The notes below the pieces were generated by a model. The model worked only from the letters and a program-made list of their open reading frames with translations, did not search any database and had not been told where the DNA came from. From a virus, in the IMG/VR virus record IMGVR_UViG_3300014913_000007, positions 89,390 to 153,389 of that record: a stretch of 64,000 nucleotides of DNA, one strand, 5' to 3'. Of the stretch, positions 14,158-23,225 are shown piece by piece. The first letter of the stretch is position 1. Each line of letters begins with the position of its first letter. A program made the translations under genes and the position numbers.

Positions 14158-15322
14158 TATTTCTTAATCTATTAAATGATTCGTTTAATTCTACAACTAG
14201 ACTATCGCCCACTGATCTATAGGTGCAGTTAGTCTCTAAAAATTGTCTTAAGTTTCTTCCCTTTTCTTTTGCTAATTCTTGGTTTTCATAGCAAAATCTC
14301 ATTTTACTTGTCATGTCCTTCAGGTCCGGTTGTGCCCAGTACTGGTTTGATAAGTACCAGGGCCACTGTTGCATACCTGTAACGGGTCTTAGTGTGTGAT
14401 TATATATGAACCCAGTGTCACTAGTAACATAACTAGCTTGCTCACCAAATGTATTTGTTATAACTGGGTTTTCAAATATTCCAGATTCTAGAATTCCCAG
14501 CCCCAATCCTTCCCCCCTAGAAGGTGAAACGTAGCAATCACATCTCTTGTGAAGACCTAACATTTTTTCTCTAGATAGTAGTTGGTTTACTAGTATAACC
14601 TCTGGAACCTGGGTATACTTACCTTGACTTTGTATTTGCTCTATTACCTCAGAGAGGTATTCAGACTCTTCCTGACTGTGCTTAGCCAAGTAAGTCTTTA
14701 AAACCAAACAAACGTTCTCTCCATTACTAAATTCTGACCAGTAGGCTTGTAACAGATCTTTAAAGTTTTTTCTCTCAGACCACTGTGATATGTAATAAAA
14801 TACATACGTATCATTGCCTATAATTTCGGATGCAGATCTCTTTAGACTTATTGGACTTCCTTGTCCATAGGATTCCAGGTCTATTGGATGATGAAATGTT
14901 TTTAAAGGTACCGTAACTTTAGAGTCCCTAAAAACTTTTCTATTAAAATCTCCAGGTAGCCAGCATTCATCCATCTTGTTTATAATATTCACCCAAGCAG
15001 GATGTAGTAAATCTGTCTCCCAAAGTGTAAAGTTTATACGCAATGCTTTTTTATTAGTATCACCATTGAATACCTTTTCAGCTATTTCGGGAGTTGTCCA
15101 TGAAATAATTGCATCATATTCAATGTCCTTACCTACTAGACTATTTAAAGTGTTACCTATTTCCCCCAAGTCTGGTCCTTTTTCTTCGAACTTAATTGGT
15201 GCTAGTGTAATTGGTATCTTAGTCTCATTCAATGCTAAAATGTAGTTTCTGCTCCACTCAGCATACCCTGATCCATCAAATACAGGTGCTACACATTTTA
15301 TACCTCTAAGCTTCTTATTCAT
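14075..15322 (-). CDS. Glycosyltransferase, GT4-like
   Basis: 415 residues with GT-B fold. FDGSGYAEWSRNYI near the start is the acceptor/donor loop GxGxxxR region; VFYYISQWSERKNFKDLLQAYW marks the start of the donor domain; CYVSPSRGEGLGLGILESG is the EX7E-type nucleotide-sugar site, followed by NPVITNTFG. It transfers a sugar from an activated donor to an unknown acceptor. No membrane segment. Coupled to the next GT gene upstream by an eight-base overlap. Confidence 0.85.
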   Translation of the reverse strand: MNKKLRGIKCVAPVFDGSGYAEWSRNYILALNETKIPITLAPIKFEEKGPDLGEIGNTLNSLVGKDIEYDAIISWTTPEIAEKVFNGDTNKKALRINFTLWETDLLHPAWVNIINKMDECWLPGDFNRKVFRDSKVTVPLKTFHHPIDLESYGQGSPISLKRSASEIIGNDTYVFYYISQWSERKNFKDLLQAYWSEFSNGENVCLVLKTYLAKHSQEESEYLSEVIEQIQSQGKYTQVPEVILVNQLLSREKMLGLHKRCDCYVSPSRGEGLGLGILESGIFENPVITNTFGEQASYVTSDTGFIYNHTLRPVTGMQQWPWYLSNQYWAQPDLKDMTSKMRFCYENQELAKEKGRNLRQFLETNCTYRSVGDSLVVELNESFNRLRNNGKNKESISVRPSNKVRKKTVSNQKDN

Positions 15323-16883
15323 CTTCTATGGAACCTACTATAATATTTGACTTAGGATCAGCTTTTTTAGATTCTTTTAATTTTACTCCCTCCTGAGGTA
15401 CCCGTTGTAATAGACTATGTGTTTGAACTCCTTGTATGTTTTTAATTTTAATATCCTTTGCTAAACTAAATGTATCATGAAACTTGGGTACGATGTTACG
15501 TTCCCAATCAAGATCGGTCTGTGTCCATTGATAGGCTTTCTCTTCTATTTTTCTACATTCTGCTTGATTATTGTAAACCCACAACATTTTTTGCAGAAGA
15601 TCATCAGTATCTGGAAGTGGTCTTGGTACTTCATTATCTCCAGGAAATATAGCTATCTGGGATAAGCTTGCTCCTGATTTATATAATATTCCTCGCATAT
15701 TCTCATCTTTACCACAAAGTTCAGTGTGTGAGGTATTGTCTGGAGCTATAACAGTGGTCTTAGTGGCAAAAGCTTCAGTAATTGATAGCTCCCATCCACC
15801 ACCTACTGCAGTTGTAACTAATGCATCTGCTGCGTTATATACTTTATTCAAATCTTCTAGGGTTAAACCCTTCTGAACACTAAAGTTGGGTGGAAATAAT
15901 ACATCACTTCCAACTTGAAGTCCTAGAGTCGTGCATACCTCTGGTAAGTTCCATCCAACATCGACAGCTTTCATGTTTAAGTATATAAATGAGTTTGATA
16001 CTTGTTCCTGAAAATGCTTAAAAGCTAGCAAAGTAGCAGGTAAAAACTTTCTTAATTGGTTTCTATTAACATTGAGAAACATAAATTTATCTGCAAACTC
16101 CTCCCCAAACATGGCTCTTTTAAAAGTTCTAGATTCTTCTTTAGGGATTGGATAAAAATCTTTAGAATTTACTCCATGTGGTATTATCCTAAGTCTTCCA
16201 TTCAAACTATTATTCTTCCTAATACATTCAACTGCGCCAAATCTTAGGTAAGTTATTGGAAGATCTACTTTACATATATTATCTATCCAAGCTTTCTTGG
16301 GTATACCATCTATTGGAAAATATGAAACTATAGGTATATGACTCTTATTTAATGACTGTAAAGTATTCTTAATAGCATCTACAAAGGCTATAGGAGGCTT
16401 TGCTCCAGGAACTCCTCCTCCTACCCAAAAAGGATCTTCCATTAGAAAAATCATATCTATATCAGTTTTCTGTAAGATATTAGGCATTATATTTAAGAAC
16501 TTACGTTGTCCGTACATGTCTGCCTTGTTGGATCCCATCATCATTGCTGGCCATTGTCGGTACCTACCATTCTTCTCTCCACCTGTAATCTCCGATTCCT
16601 CATAGTGGTCTCCCATATGATTAATACCTACCTGATATATTTCATATTCTCCAGGATAATTTTTATATAAACCCTGCAAAACACTACGTACTACTATCCC
16701 AAATCCAGTTATTACGTAAGGACTTGCTCCCCAAACTAGTATTTTCTTCTTAGATGTTCCTTGTGTTACTAATTCAGTAGTCCCAGACTTTGGATTTACT
16801 ACAGACTTTATCTTTCCACTCCTAGCAGCGTTACCTAGCGCAGAACCTTTTTTAATTTTAAGGGTCTTTTTCTTTTTGGCCAT
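15315..16883 (-). CDS. Glycosyltransferase, GT4-like, long
   Basis: 522 residues. A very basic start (MAKKKKTLKIKKGS) precedes a GT-B enzyme: ITGFGIVVRSVL (N-domain loop), RIIPHGVNSKDFYP, FLNVNRNQLRKFLPATL (donor domain start), and GGGWELSITEAFATKTTVIAP with the paired glutamates. The Lys-rich leader is unusual for the family and may bind nucleic acid or another protein. Together with the epimerase and two more GT-like genes it forms a sugar-transfer group inside the replication block. Confidence 0.85.
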   Translation of the reverse strand: MAKKKKTLKIKKGSALGNAARSGKIKSVVNPKSGTTELVTQGTSKKKILVWGASPYVITGFGIVVRSVLQGLYKNYPGEYEIYQVGINHMGDHYEESEITGGEKNGRYRQWPAMMMGSNKADMYGQRKFLNIMPNILQKTDIDMIFLMEDPFWVGGGVPGAKPPIAFVDAIKNTLQSLNKSHIPIVSYFPIDGIPKKAWIDNICKVDLPITYLRFGAVECIRKNNSLNGRLRIIPHGVNSKDFYPIPKEESRTFKRAMFGEEFADKFMFLNVNRNQLRKFLPATLLAFKHFQEQVSNSFIYLNMKAVDVGWNLPEVCTTLGLQVGSDVLFPPNFSVQKGLTLEDLNKVYNAADALVTTAVGGGWELSITEAFATKTTVIAPDNTSHTELCGKDENMRGILYKSGASLSQIAIFPGDNEVPRPLPDTDDLLQKMLWVYNNQAECRKIEEKAYQWTQTDLDWERNIVPKFHDTFSLAKDIKIKNIQGVQTHSLLQRVPQEGVKLKESKKADPKSNIIVGSIEDE

Positions 16884-16898
16884 TTTTTATACTTTCCT

Positions 16899-18113
16899 TT
16901 ATAATTTCTTAGTTCTATATTGGGGATTACCTACTTTAACAAACGCAGCGTCCTCTATGTCTCTTTTTAAATCAGGATCATCTAACCTATTTAACAATTT
17001 GGTAATCTTTGTACTACTTATAGATGCTACTTCACCTAATTGATCAGGAGTAAGTAAGTTAATGACTCGCTCGGTGTCATAATATCTTCTACTAGAACAT
17101 GTGGGGTTTAAAAAGTGCGTGTCATTGGCCACAGGAGTCTCTGGATCTGCCTCGATCCGTTGAGATACCCACAGTTTAATACTATCCTTGTAACCCTTTA
17201 AAGCTTTCTCACGTAGTAAGATCTTCTGAAGTTCAACTATTGCTAGCTCATCCTTCATTGCGGTTATAGGTATAAAATCCGTTTCAAAGTTTCCACACAT
17301 TAATGCTCCATACTGAGGACATTTATCTCTATAAGCACACCAGTGACAAGTATCATGTACAGTTCCGTCCGGCCTATCTTTTGGTACATTTGCAAAGTAT
17401 TCTTTAATTGCTGTAAATATTGAAGATATTTGTCTTCTAAATTCCATCTGAGCTATTTCGGTCCTGTAGGAGGTTACACTCTGACCTAACCTTACATACT
17501 TCAATTCAAGTATGCGGTTTGGATATTGTGGATACATTACCGCAGCTGCTAAATCATACATAGAGAGCTGTTCATCTATTTTTGCTTCATCCCAAGACAT
17601 TGCCATTTTCGATGTTTTATAATCTGTTATCTTTACAGTAGTATCGTCTATTTCTGAAACTTTATCTATAAATCCGTAGATATTTACTCCCTCAGGAGTC
17701 GTAATGTCAAACTCGACTTCTGCATCAATTACTTTCTCATCATAGTCCAGACCTAAAAGTTCTGCCCTTACCATATCTGCACCTGAGTCAAAGAACTCCA
17801 TAGAGTCTATGAAAGTTTTTGACATGTAATCCCTAAAAATATCCACGTATTCTTCCACTTCATCTACTGTTAATACTCTTGGATTCTGTATTAAGGAGAT
17901 GTTTGCTCTCTCCAGAGCGTAATGTACTGAGTTTCCTAATGAAAACGAAGTGTTAGCTGGTTTAGGTAATTTTTCGGTGTAGTTCAAATGAAACTGTAAT
18001 AAACATTGTAACCAAAGTTTCATCATTGATGCCGATAACCTAATCTTTTTAGATTTAGTAAACTTCTTACTTGCTTTAATTACTTCATCTTTAATTTTCT
18101 TTGCTTTCGCCAT
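16899..18113 (-). CDS. RecB/Cas4-family PD-(D/E)XK nuclease with Fe-S cysteines
   Basis: 404 residues from ATG 18113; the frame's upstream TTG is less likely. Motifs in order: RLSASMMKLWLQC with Cys37, GNSVHYALE with His65, GFIDK with Asp150, ITDYKTSK with Asp164 and Lys166, QLSMY with Gln182, then CHWCAYRDKC (Cys256, 259, 265). The four cysteines match the [4Fe-4S] cluster of AddB and Cas4 nucleases. It probably resects DNA ends for recombination and lies next to the RuvC-like resolvase gene. Confidence 0.92.
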   Translation of the reverse strand: MAKAKKIKDEVIKASKKFTKSKKIRLSASMMKLWLQCLLQFHLNYTEKLPKPANTSFSLGNSVHYALERANISLIQNPRVLTVDEVEEYVDIFRDYMSKTFIDSMEFFDSGADMVRAELLGLDYDEKVIDAEVEFDITTPEGVNIYGFIDKVSEIDDTTVKITDYKTSKMAMSWDEAKIDEQLSMYDLAAAVMYPQYPNRILELKYVRLGQSVTSYRTEIAQMEFRRQISSIFTAIKEYFANVPKDRPDGTVHDTCHWCAYRDKCPQYGALMCGNFETDFIPITAMKDELAIVELQKILLREKALKGYKDSIKLWVSQRIEADPETPVANDTHFLNPTCSSRRYYDTERVINLLTPDQLGEVASISSTKITKLLNRLDDPDLKRDIEDAAFVKVGNPQYRTKKL

Positions 18114-18158
18114 ATTAATTCCCAACGATAAACATAAAATAGTTAACTATATTTTAAC

Positions 18159-18656
18159 CTATTCACCCTGTTTAGTCAACTTCATAACTCCCCAATCTGC
18201 CATTAAAATAGCATCAGTAATATCATTATGACTTGATAGGATAAACCCTTCTAACTCATACTTTTCTACTGCCCAATCAAATACATGTCCCTTATCCAAT
18301 TTAGCTATACCTAATACAGGTTTTACTACATCTTTCTTTGCCGTGGCTTGGTGACACATCCTAATAGGTATATTGTCTGGAATTGCTATAAGTGTTACAC
18401 CATAGAAACCTCCCAACAGTTTTACTGAGTTCAAGTTCCTAGTCTGGTGAAGTTCTTCAATGACTACTACATCTGGTTTATGTATCTGAAGTGCTTCCTC
18501 TATATTATTAGTTAAAACTTGAAATCTTTTCCTATGTGAATCCTCTTTCTTCTTTAACCTTGTTTGCCAACTTCCACAATCCACAAGATTGTATCCATCC
18601 TCAATAACTGCATATCCAGTTCTAGTTGCTAAATCTAACCCTAAAACTCTAACCAC
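18159..18656 (-). CDS. RuvC-like Holliday junction resolvase
   Basis: 165 residues, RNase H fold. The acidic residues are D8 ([14 protein letters not shown]), E67 (VVVIEEL), and D145/D148 ([13 protein letters not shown]), in the RuvC order. It would cut four-way junctions arising from recombination-dependent replication. Coupled to the DnaJ-like gene by an eight-base overlap and followed by the Cas4-like nuclease. Confidence 0.9.
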   Translation of the reverse strand: MVRVLGLDLATRTGYAVIEDGYNLVDCGSWQTRLKKKEDSHRKRFQVLTNNIEEALQIHKPDVVVIEELHQTRNLNSVKLLGGFYGVTLIAIPDNIPIRMCHQATAKKDVVKPVLGIAKLDKGHVFDWAVEKYELEGFILSSHNDITDAILMADWGVMKLTKQGE

Positions 18657-19467
18657 CTTTTTTCCATCCTTTCTTTAGTAGTTCATTTAACAATGCACAA
18701 TCTTCTATATTCAATTTGGATAAGTCTGGTAAATCTATTATTGGCATTATACCTAAACATCCTGGAGTAACTTTCCATCCCTCGTTTCCTAGTCCAGAAA
18801 ACTGTAGTAATTTACCTATACTATACCTAGGAGGTATAGTAAAGTTAACTTCCTTTTTCTTATGATATACAAGCTTACCCTTACAGATTCTACAAGAACG
18901 TTCAGTAGTCCAACCAACTTTGTTACACCTTGTACAAGACTTTGTAGTATTTATAAACCCATGTGAAGTCTTTATAGACCTAGAGATCATTCCATAACCT
19001 TTACATGTCGCACATTCTATCCATCTACTAGCATCACCGAGGCAATTATCACAACAAGCTAATACCTCAAGTTCTAAACTTATACTTCCACCTGTAAGTG
19101 CCTCCAATAAAGTTATAGGTATATCTAGCGGGGCAATCTCTCCCAACCTAATAGGTTGAGAACCTGGCCTCGGCCTCTTTTGAGGTCTAGGTTGTTGTTC
19201 AAAGCGTCTATTAAAAAACTCAGCAAAATCTACTGGATTAGATCTCCCTGAAAAATTACGTCCATTTAGATCATTACCTAAATAATCCTTCTTAGTAATA
19301 GTATCATACGCCAAAGTAATTTCCTTGAACTTCTCCTCTGCGTTCTTATTCTCTCTATTTACGTCTGGATGATACTTTTTAGCTAACTTTCTATATGCTT
19401 TTTTAATATCGTCCTCAGATGTTGAAGTATCCACACCTAATATTTTATACGCTTCACTTAAATTCAT
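18649..19467 (-). CDS. DnaJ-like co-chaperone
   Basis: 272 residues. A J domain (2-66) has the essential HPD at 33-35. A Gly/Arg/Pro linker follows, then a four-repeat zinc centre (C139/C142, C152/C155, C178/C181, C192/C195) in CxxCxGxG style. It is shorter than bacterial DnaJ and lacks most of the C-terminal substrate domain. ATG 19467 follows the upstream stop (TAATATG) and is chosen over an earlier in-frame ATG inside the neighbour. It would recruit host DnaK, plausibly to remodel replication proteins, since its neighbours are OB-fold, primase and helicase genes. Confidence 0.93.
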   Translation of the reverse strand: MNLSEAYKILGVDTSTSEDDIKKAYRKLAKKYHPDVNRENKNAEEKFKEITLAYDTITKKDYLGNDLNGRNFSGRSNPVDFAEFFNRRFEQQPRPQKRPRPGSQPIRLGEIAPLDIPITLLEALTGGSISLELEVLACCDNCLGDASRWIECATCKGYGMISRSIKTSHGFINTTKSCTRCNKVGWTTERSCRICKGKLVYHKKKEVNFTIPPRYSIGKLLQFSGLGNEGWKVTPGCLGIMPIIDLPDLSKLNIEDCALLNELLKKGWKKGG

Positions 19468-19468
19468 A

Positions 19469-19765
19469 TTATCCCACACTAAACGCTGAAGCTGTAAATT
19501 GAGAGTAAGTTTTTCCAGCGAATTCATTTTCACTGAAACTACTTAATACTTTTATCCAGGAACCTTCTGGTACCTCTCTTAATCTATCAGCTATATCATA
19601 CCAAGCTACTATCTTAATACTTTGATATCCGTTCCTTCCTGACTCTTGTAGTCTAATCTCTCCCTTTCCCATAGGATGTCTATCTCCTACTACATTATAA
19701 GTATATCCAAATAAGTAACCTTCAAAATAACAATTATTTTTTGGTACTTTAGAGTAGCTTTCCAT
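19469..19765 (-). CDS. OB-fold, SSB-like protein
   Basis: 98 residues from ATG 19765; GTG 19774 is an alternative. The segment [11 protein letters not shown], then GKGEIRLQ, a [31 protein letters not shown] stretch and a final strand follow the bacterial SSB strand order. It is shorter than SSB and lacks the acidic C-terminal tip. A role in binding single-stranded DNA or the primosome is inferred from fold and place between primase and DnaJ-like genes. Confidence 0.5.
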   Translation of the reverse strand: MESYSKVPKNNCYFEGYLFGYTYNVVGDRHPMGKGEIRLQESGRNGYQSIKIVAWYDIADRLREVPEGSWIKVLSSFSENEFAGKTYSQFTASAFSVG

Positions 19766-20852
19766 ATTCCACACATTTTTCTACTTCTGTATTTTGATAT
19801 ACTCTAAGATTACTTAAACATTTGGTAATCTGCTCCTTAGAATTATCATCTGGATCTCCTGATTCTAACCTAGCAATACTTATTTTCATACCTGGTAATT
19901 TTTCTAATGAATTTATGACTCCTTTTTCTGCAGCTTCTCCAGACTCTACTAAAAATACTACATTGCAGCAATACTTATATAAAAGTCTTGCCTGATTGTT
20001 GGTTAAATTAGATCCTCTAGATGCTACAACATTTTTAAAACCATATGAATACATCCTAATTGCTGAAAGTTCCCCTTCAACTACTATTAAACTATCATTT
20101 ACTAAATTATTTTTTGCTCTATTTAAATTAAAAAGTACTCCACCTTTCTTAAAGTTTGCTACCATATCATACTTTGCTATCTTCTTCTCTTTCCCCAAGC
20201 TGTTAATAACTACTTCAGGATAATTAAGTACTCCATCCATTCTTCTAGCATTAACTCCAACTAGGTTACCAAATTCATCAAAGGCAGGTATTCCCATCCT
20301 TAATATGTTGTAGTTATCTAAGCAGGGATAAAATTGAAAGGTAGATATAGTATCTTCGTCAGTATAATTCCTTGACTCTAAATACTTCTCTACATAGTTA
20401 TACCCTTCTTCGTAGTATCCTGGAAAGGTAGTCAATACTTTTAAACTTTCTAATCTGGTATTCTTCATTGCGGTGTAATCTTTTCGTACTTCTGCTGCAG
20501 CAAGATAATCAGAGTAACCTTCAGAGTCTCCGGTCTGTAAGTCAAATCCAAACATAGTTGATAAAGTCTCTACTGCTTCCTTAAATTCTACATTTAGCTT
20601 ATTCATAACAAATGCGTACACATCTCTAGGTCCATCTTTTCCACATTCCTTAGTGAAGCATGTCCACATTCCCTCACTCCTTTTCCAAGAGAATCCTGTA
20701 GGATTGTCTCCAGAATGTAATGGACATGGACAACGTATTTCAAAACCATTATCTGTCATAAGAGCAGGAGATACTCCACCTATAGAAATTAAAACTTCTT
20801 TTGGATCTACTACTTGCTTTAATTCTTCTATTGATTCTTTTTTATAAAACAT
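19749..20852 (-). CDS. DnaG-type primase with altered TOPRIM site
   Basis: 367 residues. The N-terminal CHC2 zinc module has C41, C43, H46, C65 and C70. The RNA-polymerase-like core contains IPAFDEFGNLVGVNAR, and the TOPRIM domain starts with VVEGELSAIR (E259). The DxDxAG metal motif reads ESGEAAEKG (303-311), so the two usual aspartates are Glu and Gly. A DPDD loop follows. No helicase domain is fused. It lies directly after the DnaB-type helicase gene. Activity of the TOPRIM site is doubtful. Confidence 0.88.
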   Translation of the reverse strand: MFYKKESIEELKQVVDPKEVLISIGGVSPALMTDNGFEIRCPCPLHSGDNPTGFSWKRSEGMWTCFTKECGKDGPRDVYAFVMNKLNVEFKEAVETLSTMFGFDLQTGDSEGYSDYLAAAEVRKDYTAMKNTRLESLKVLTTFPGYYEEGYNYVEKYLESRNYTDEDTISTFQFYPCLDNYNILRMGIPAFDEFGNLVGVNARRMDGVLNYPEVVINSLGKEKKIAKYDMVANFKKGGVLFNLNRAKNNLVNDSLIVVEGELSAIRMYSYGFKNVVASRGSNLTNNQARLLYKYCCNVVFLVESGEAAEKGVINSLEKLPGMKISIARLESGDPDDNSKEQITKCLSNLRVYQNTEVEKCVEYGKLL

Positions 20853-20861
20853 AAAAGTACC

Positions 20862-22406
20862 TTAAAATAAGTCATCATCATCTACTGGTAAAATATACTC
20901 TTCTTTTACAGTTACTTGTTCAATATCTGTATGTTTTATTACATTTTCTACTTTTTCTACTTTAAATGACTCATTAATCAATCTAGCATATTCTGCAGGT
21001 GTTGTTGTTTCAACATTGATTGCTGAATCCTCACCAGTCTCCTCATTAATGTCATCAATGAAATCTTCTGCTTCCTGTAATAGGTTACAAGGTTTCCAAA
21101 ATCTTACAGGTGTTCTTGCCTTTCCACCCGATCTAGTTTTCCAGCTTGTTAACCAATGGGTTCCGTATTTACGGTGATCTCCTGCATATTCTAGTTCTTT
21201 TACTGTTTTAGCTCTAAACTCTATTAGATTATTACAATACCTGAGGATTCTGTCACTATCTGCTACCTTAAGGTTCCTAGTATTTATCTGACAGGCAGCA
21301 AGAACTGGGATATTTAACTTTCCAGCTGTAGTTTTTAATGCTACAGTTAAGTCACCTAAAACCTGATCCTCCCTTCTATTCTTAATCTGACCATTATCCA
21401 TATTAGTATCTAATTTGATGTAATCAAAAATCACTAAACCTATATTGTGTTTAGCTTTGTGGTATTGAATTCTACTACACAATTTACTTGCATTAAATTC
21501 AGGCATGTATTCGTGGAAAAAGGTCTCTCCATTTTCTATTTCAGTTATAACTCTATCAAGTATTAACTTACTTTTTGGATCATGATAGGCAATACCATTT
21601 GAAATATCTCGCTCCCTTATCATTGATCTCATGGCTAGTAATCTAGCTGCATCTTCTTCTGAATACATTTCAGTACTTATGAAGTATACTGGGACTCTAT
21701 GTGCATTTGCAAATGCTACTTCCTCAGCTATATTTAATAGAACCGTTGACTTCCCTGCCCCAGCTATGCCAGCAACTACCGTTAAGGCTCCTGGCATTAA
21801 CCCATTAATCGCCTCATCTAGTTTTTTAAATCCAGTGTGTAACCCTCGAATATTGGTAGGATTAGCAGCCCATTTCTCTACATACTCACGTATAGTGGTA
21901 TTAATGTGAACTGCTTCCTGTTCCTTGTCTTCATATCCTCTTAATTTATTGATCCTAGCAAGTACCTCATCCATTAATTCATTTGAATCAAGTGATTCTT
22001 GCACGTCCGTTCTATTCTGCTGTACTATTGTATGTGAATCCTTTATTGCCTCATTTAAAGCGAATTTCTTATACGCTTCTCTTACTTTGTTTAGATATAG
22101 TTTATAGTTGCTAAGCTTAAAGTTATGTTCACAAACCATCATTAGGTAGTCTGCTCCAACTCCTGAGTCTTTTAAACCAAGCTTGGCACATTCTATGTAA
22201 ACAGTATCTATATCTAAATTTTTAAGGTCAGTTTGATCAGATAGTAGACACATGGCTGTATATATAATCCTATGTGGTTCATATAAGAAATACTCAGATC
22301 CAATAAGTTGTCTAGTCTCTATAAGTAAATCTTCATTACTAAAAATTAAACCTAGCAACCCTCTCTCATACTGAGAGTAAAACTTTGATCTCTCGTCATT
22401 ATTCAT
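20862..22406 (-). CDS. DnaB-type replicative helicase
   Basis: 514 residues. An N-terminal DnaB-like helical domain (about 8-110) and linker lead to the RecA-type motor: GLHTGFKKLDEAINGL, Walker A GIAGAGKST (213-221), VPVYFISTEM, Walker B IGLVIFDYIKLD, then a CQINTRN sensor region. It unwinds the fork and would pair with the primase encoded ten bases downstream. The C-terminal 80 residues are acidic. Confidence 0.93.
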   Translation of the reverse strand: MNNDERSKFYSQYERGLLGLIFSNEDLLIETRQLIGSEYFLYEPHRIIYTAMCLLSDQTDLKNLDIDTVYIECAKLGLKDSGVGADYLMMVCEHNFKLSNYKLYLNKVREAYKKFALNEAIKDSHTIVQQNRTDVQESLDSNELMDEVLARINKLRGYEDKEQEAVHINTTIREYVEKWAANPTNIRGLHTGFKKLDEAINGLMPGALTVVAGIAGAGKSTVLLNIAEEVAFANAHRVPVYFISTEMYSEEDAARLLAMRSMIRERDISNGIAYHDPKSKLILDRVITEIENGETFFHEYMPEFNASKLCSRIQYHKAKHNIGLVIFDYIKLDTNMDNGQIKNRREDQVLGDLTVALKTTAGKLNIPVLAACQINTRNLKVADSDRILRYCNNLIEFRAKTVKELEYAGDHRKYGTHWLTSWKTRSGGKARTPVRFWKPCNLLQEAEDFIDDINEETGEDSAINVETTTPAEYARLINESFKVEKVENVIKHTDIEQVTVKEEYILPVDDDDLF

Positions 22407-22873
22407 TATTGACCTGTATTACCCCTTACAGACAGTTCCTTCTTCAATGCATTAGCTATTTCCATAACCATTTCTGGTGTTTTATGGAACAACGTTGCCT
22501 CACTCTCAGCTTTATACCAGTTCTCCTCTAAAACAGCTAAGTTAGGATTATCCTCTAACGCTTGTGCAGCCTTCTCCTTTACCGTTAATTTTGACTTCTG
22601 CAGCTTTATCATAGTCTTTCCTAGTTCTAACTCATACCTTCTCTTAGTAGAATCTCTCTTAACTGTCCGCATGTTTGATTGTAATTGTAAATATAACTGA
22701 TATCTAGTTAGGGTGAAGATCAATGAGGAGATTTTCTGGGCTGATAAGGTTCCTAGCATGGTTCCATCAATGCTCAAAGCCTCTTTTAATGCCTCTGGTT
22801 GAGGAGTTATGGATCCTAAACCTGTTTCTTCTAAGCATCTATTCAAACTCTTAAAATGTTGATCTTCAGACAT
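22406..22873 (-). CDS. Hypothetical helical protein in replication operon
   Basis: 155 residues, nearly all helix, with a Lys/Gln-rich centre (TKRRYELELGKTMIKLQKSK). It overlaps the helicase start by one base. Position between a nuclease and the helicase suggests a helicase-loading or accessory role, but no motif supports this. Confidence 0.5.
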   Translation of the reverse strand: MSEDQHFKSLNRCLEETGLGSITPQPEALKEALSIDGTMLGTLSAQKISSLIFTLTRYQLYLQLQSNMRTVKRDSTKRRYELELGKTMIKLQKSKLTVKEKAAQALEDNPNLAVLEENWYKAESEATLFHKTPEMVMEIANALKKELSVRGNTGQ

Positions 22874-22883
22874 TAAAACTCTC

Positions 22884-23225
22884 CTATGAATTAACTATTC
22901 TAGCCTTAACTTCCTCTACAGTTAGTTTTGCTATCTCATCATATTTAAAGTATACCAGAGTATACCCATTTTTACCACACCATTCTTGCTTTAAATTGTC
23001 CCTAGCGTTAGATTTATAAAAATTCTCTATCATACCATGAAAAAACCGAATAAATTTATAATGCTGTTGCCCTTGAACTTCTATCATAACTTTTAAAGAA
23101 GGTATGCAGAAATCAAAAAAGAGACGAGTACCATACATAGTCTCATAACACTGACTCTCAATATCATAATTTGGTAGAGCTTTAGATATTAACTCATCTA
23201 TTGTTATTTCAAGTTTACTAATCAA
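22884..23225 (-). CDS. Vsr-like PD-(D/E)XK endonuclease
   Basis: 113 residues from a TTG that overlaps the recA stop codon. RLFFDFCIPSLKVMIEVQGQQHY gives the catalytic D-(x)n-E-x-Q signature of very-short-patch-repair and DUF559-type nucleases; ARDNLKQEWCGKNGYTLVYF is the following helix-strand. Probably a DNA repair or homing nuclease. Its coupling to recA favours a recombination role. Confidence 0.75.
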   Translation of the reverse strand: MISKLEITIDELISKALPNYDIESQCYETMYGTRLFFDFCIPSLKVMIEVQGQQHYKFIRFFHGMIENFYKSNARDNLKQEWCGKNGYTLVYFKYDEIAKLTVEEVKARIVNS

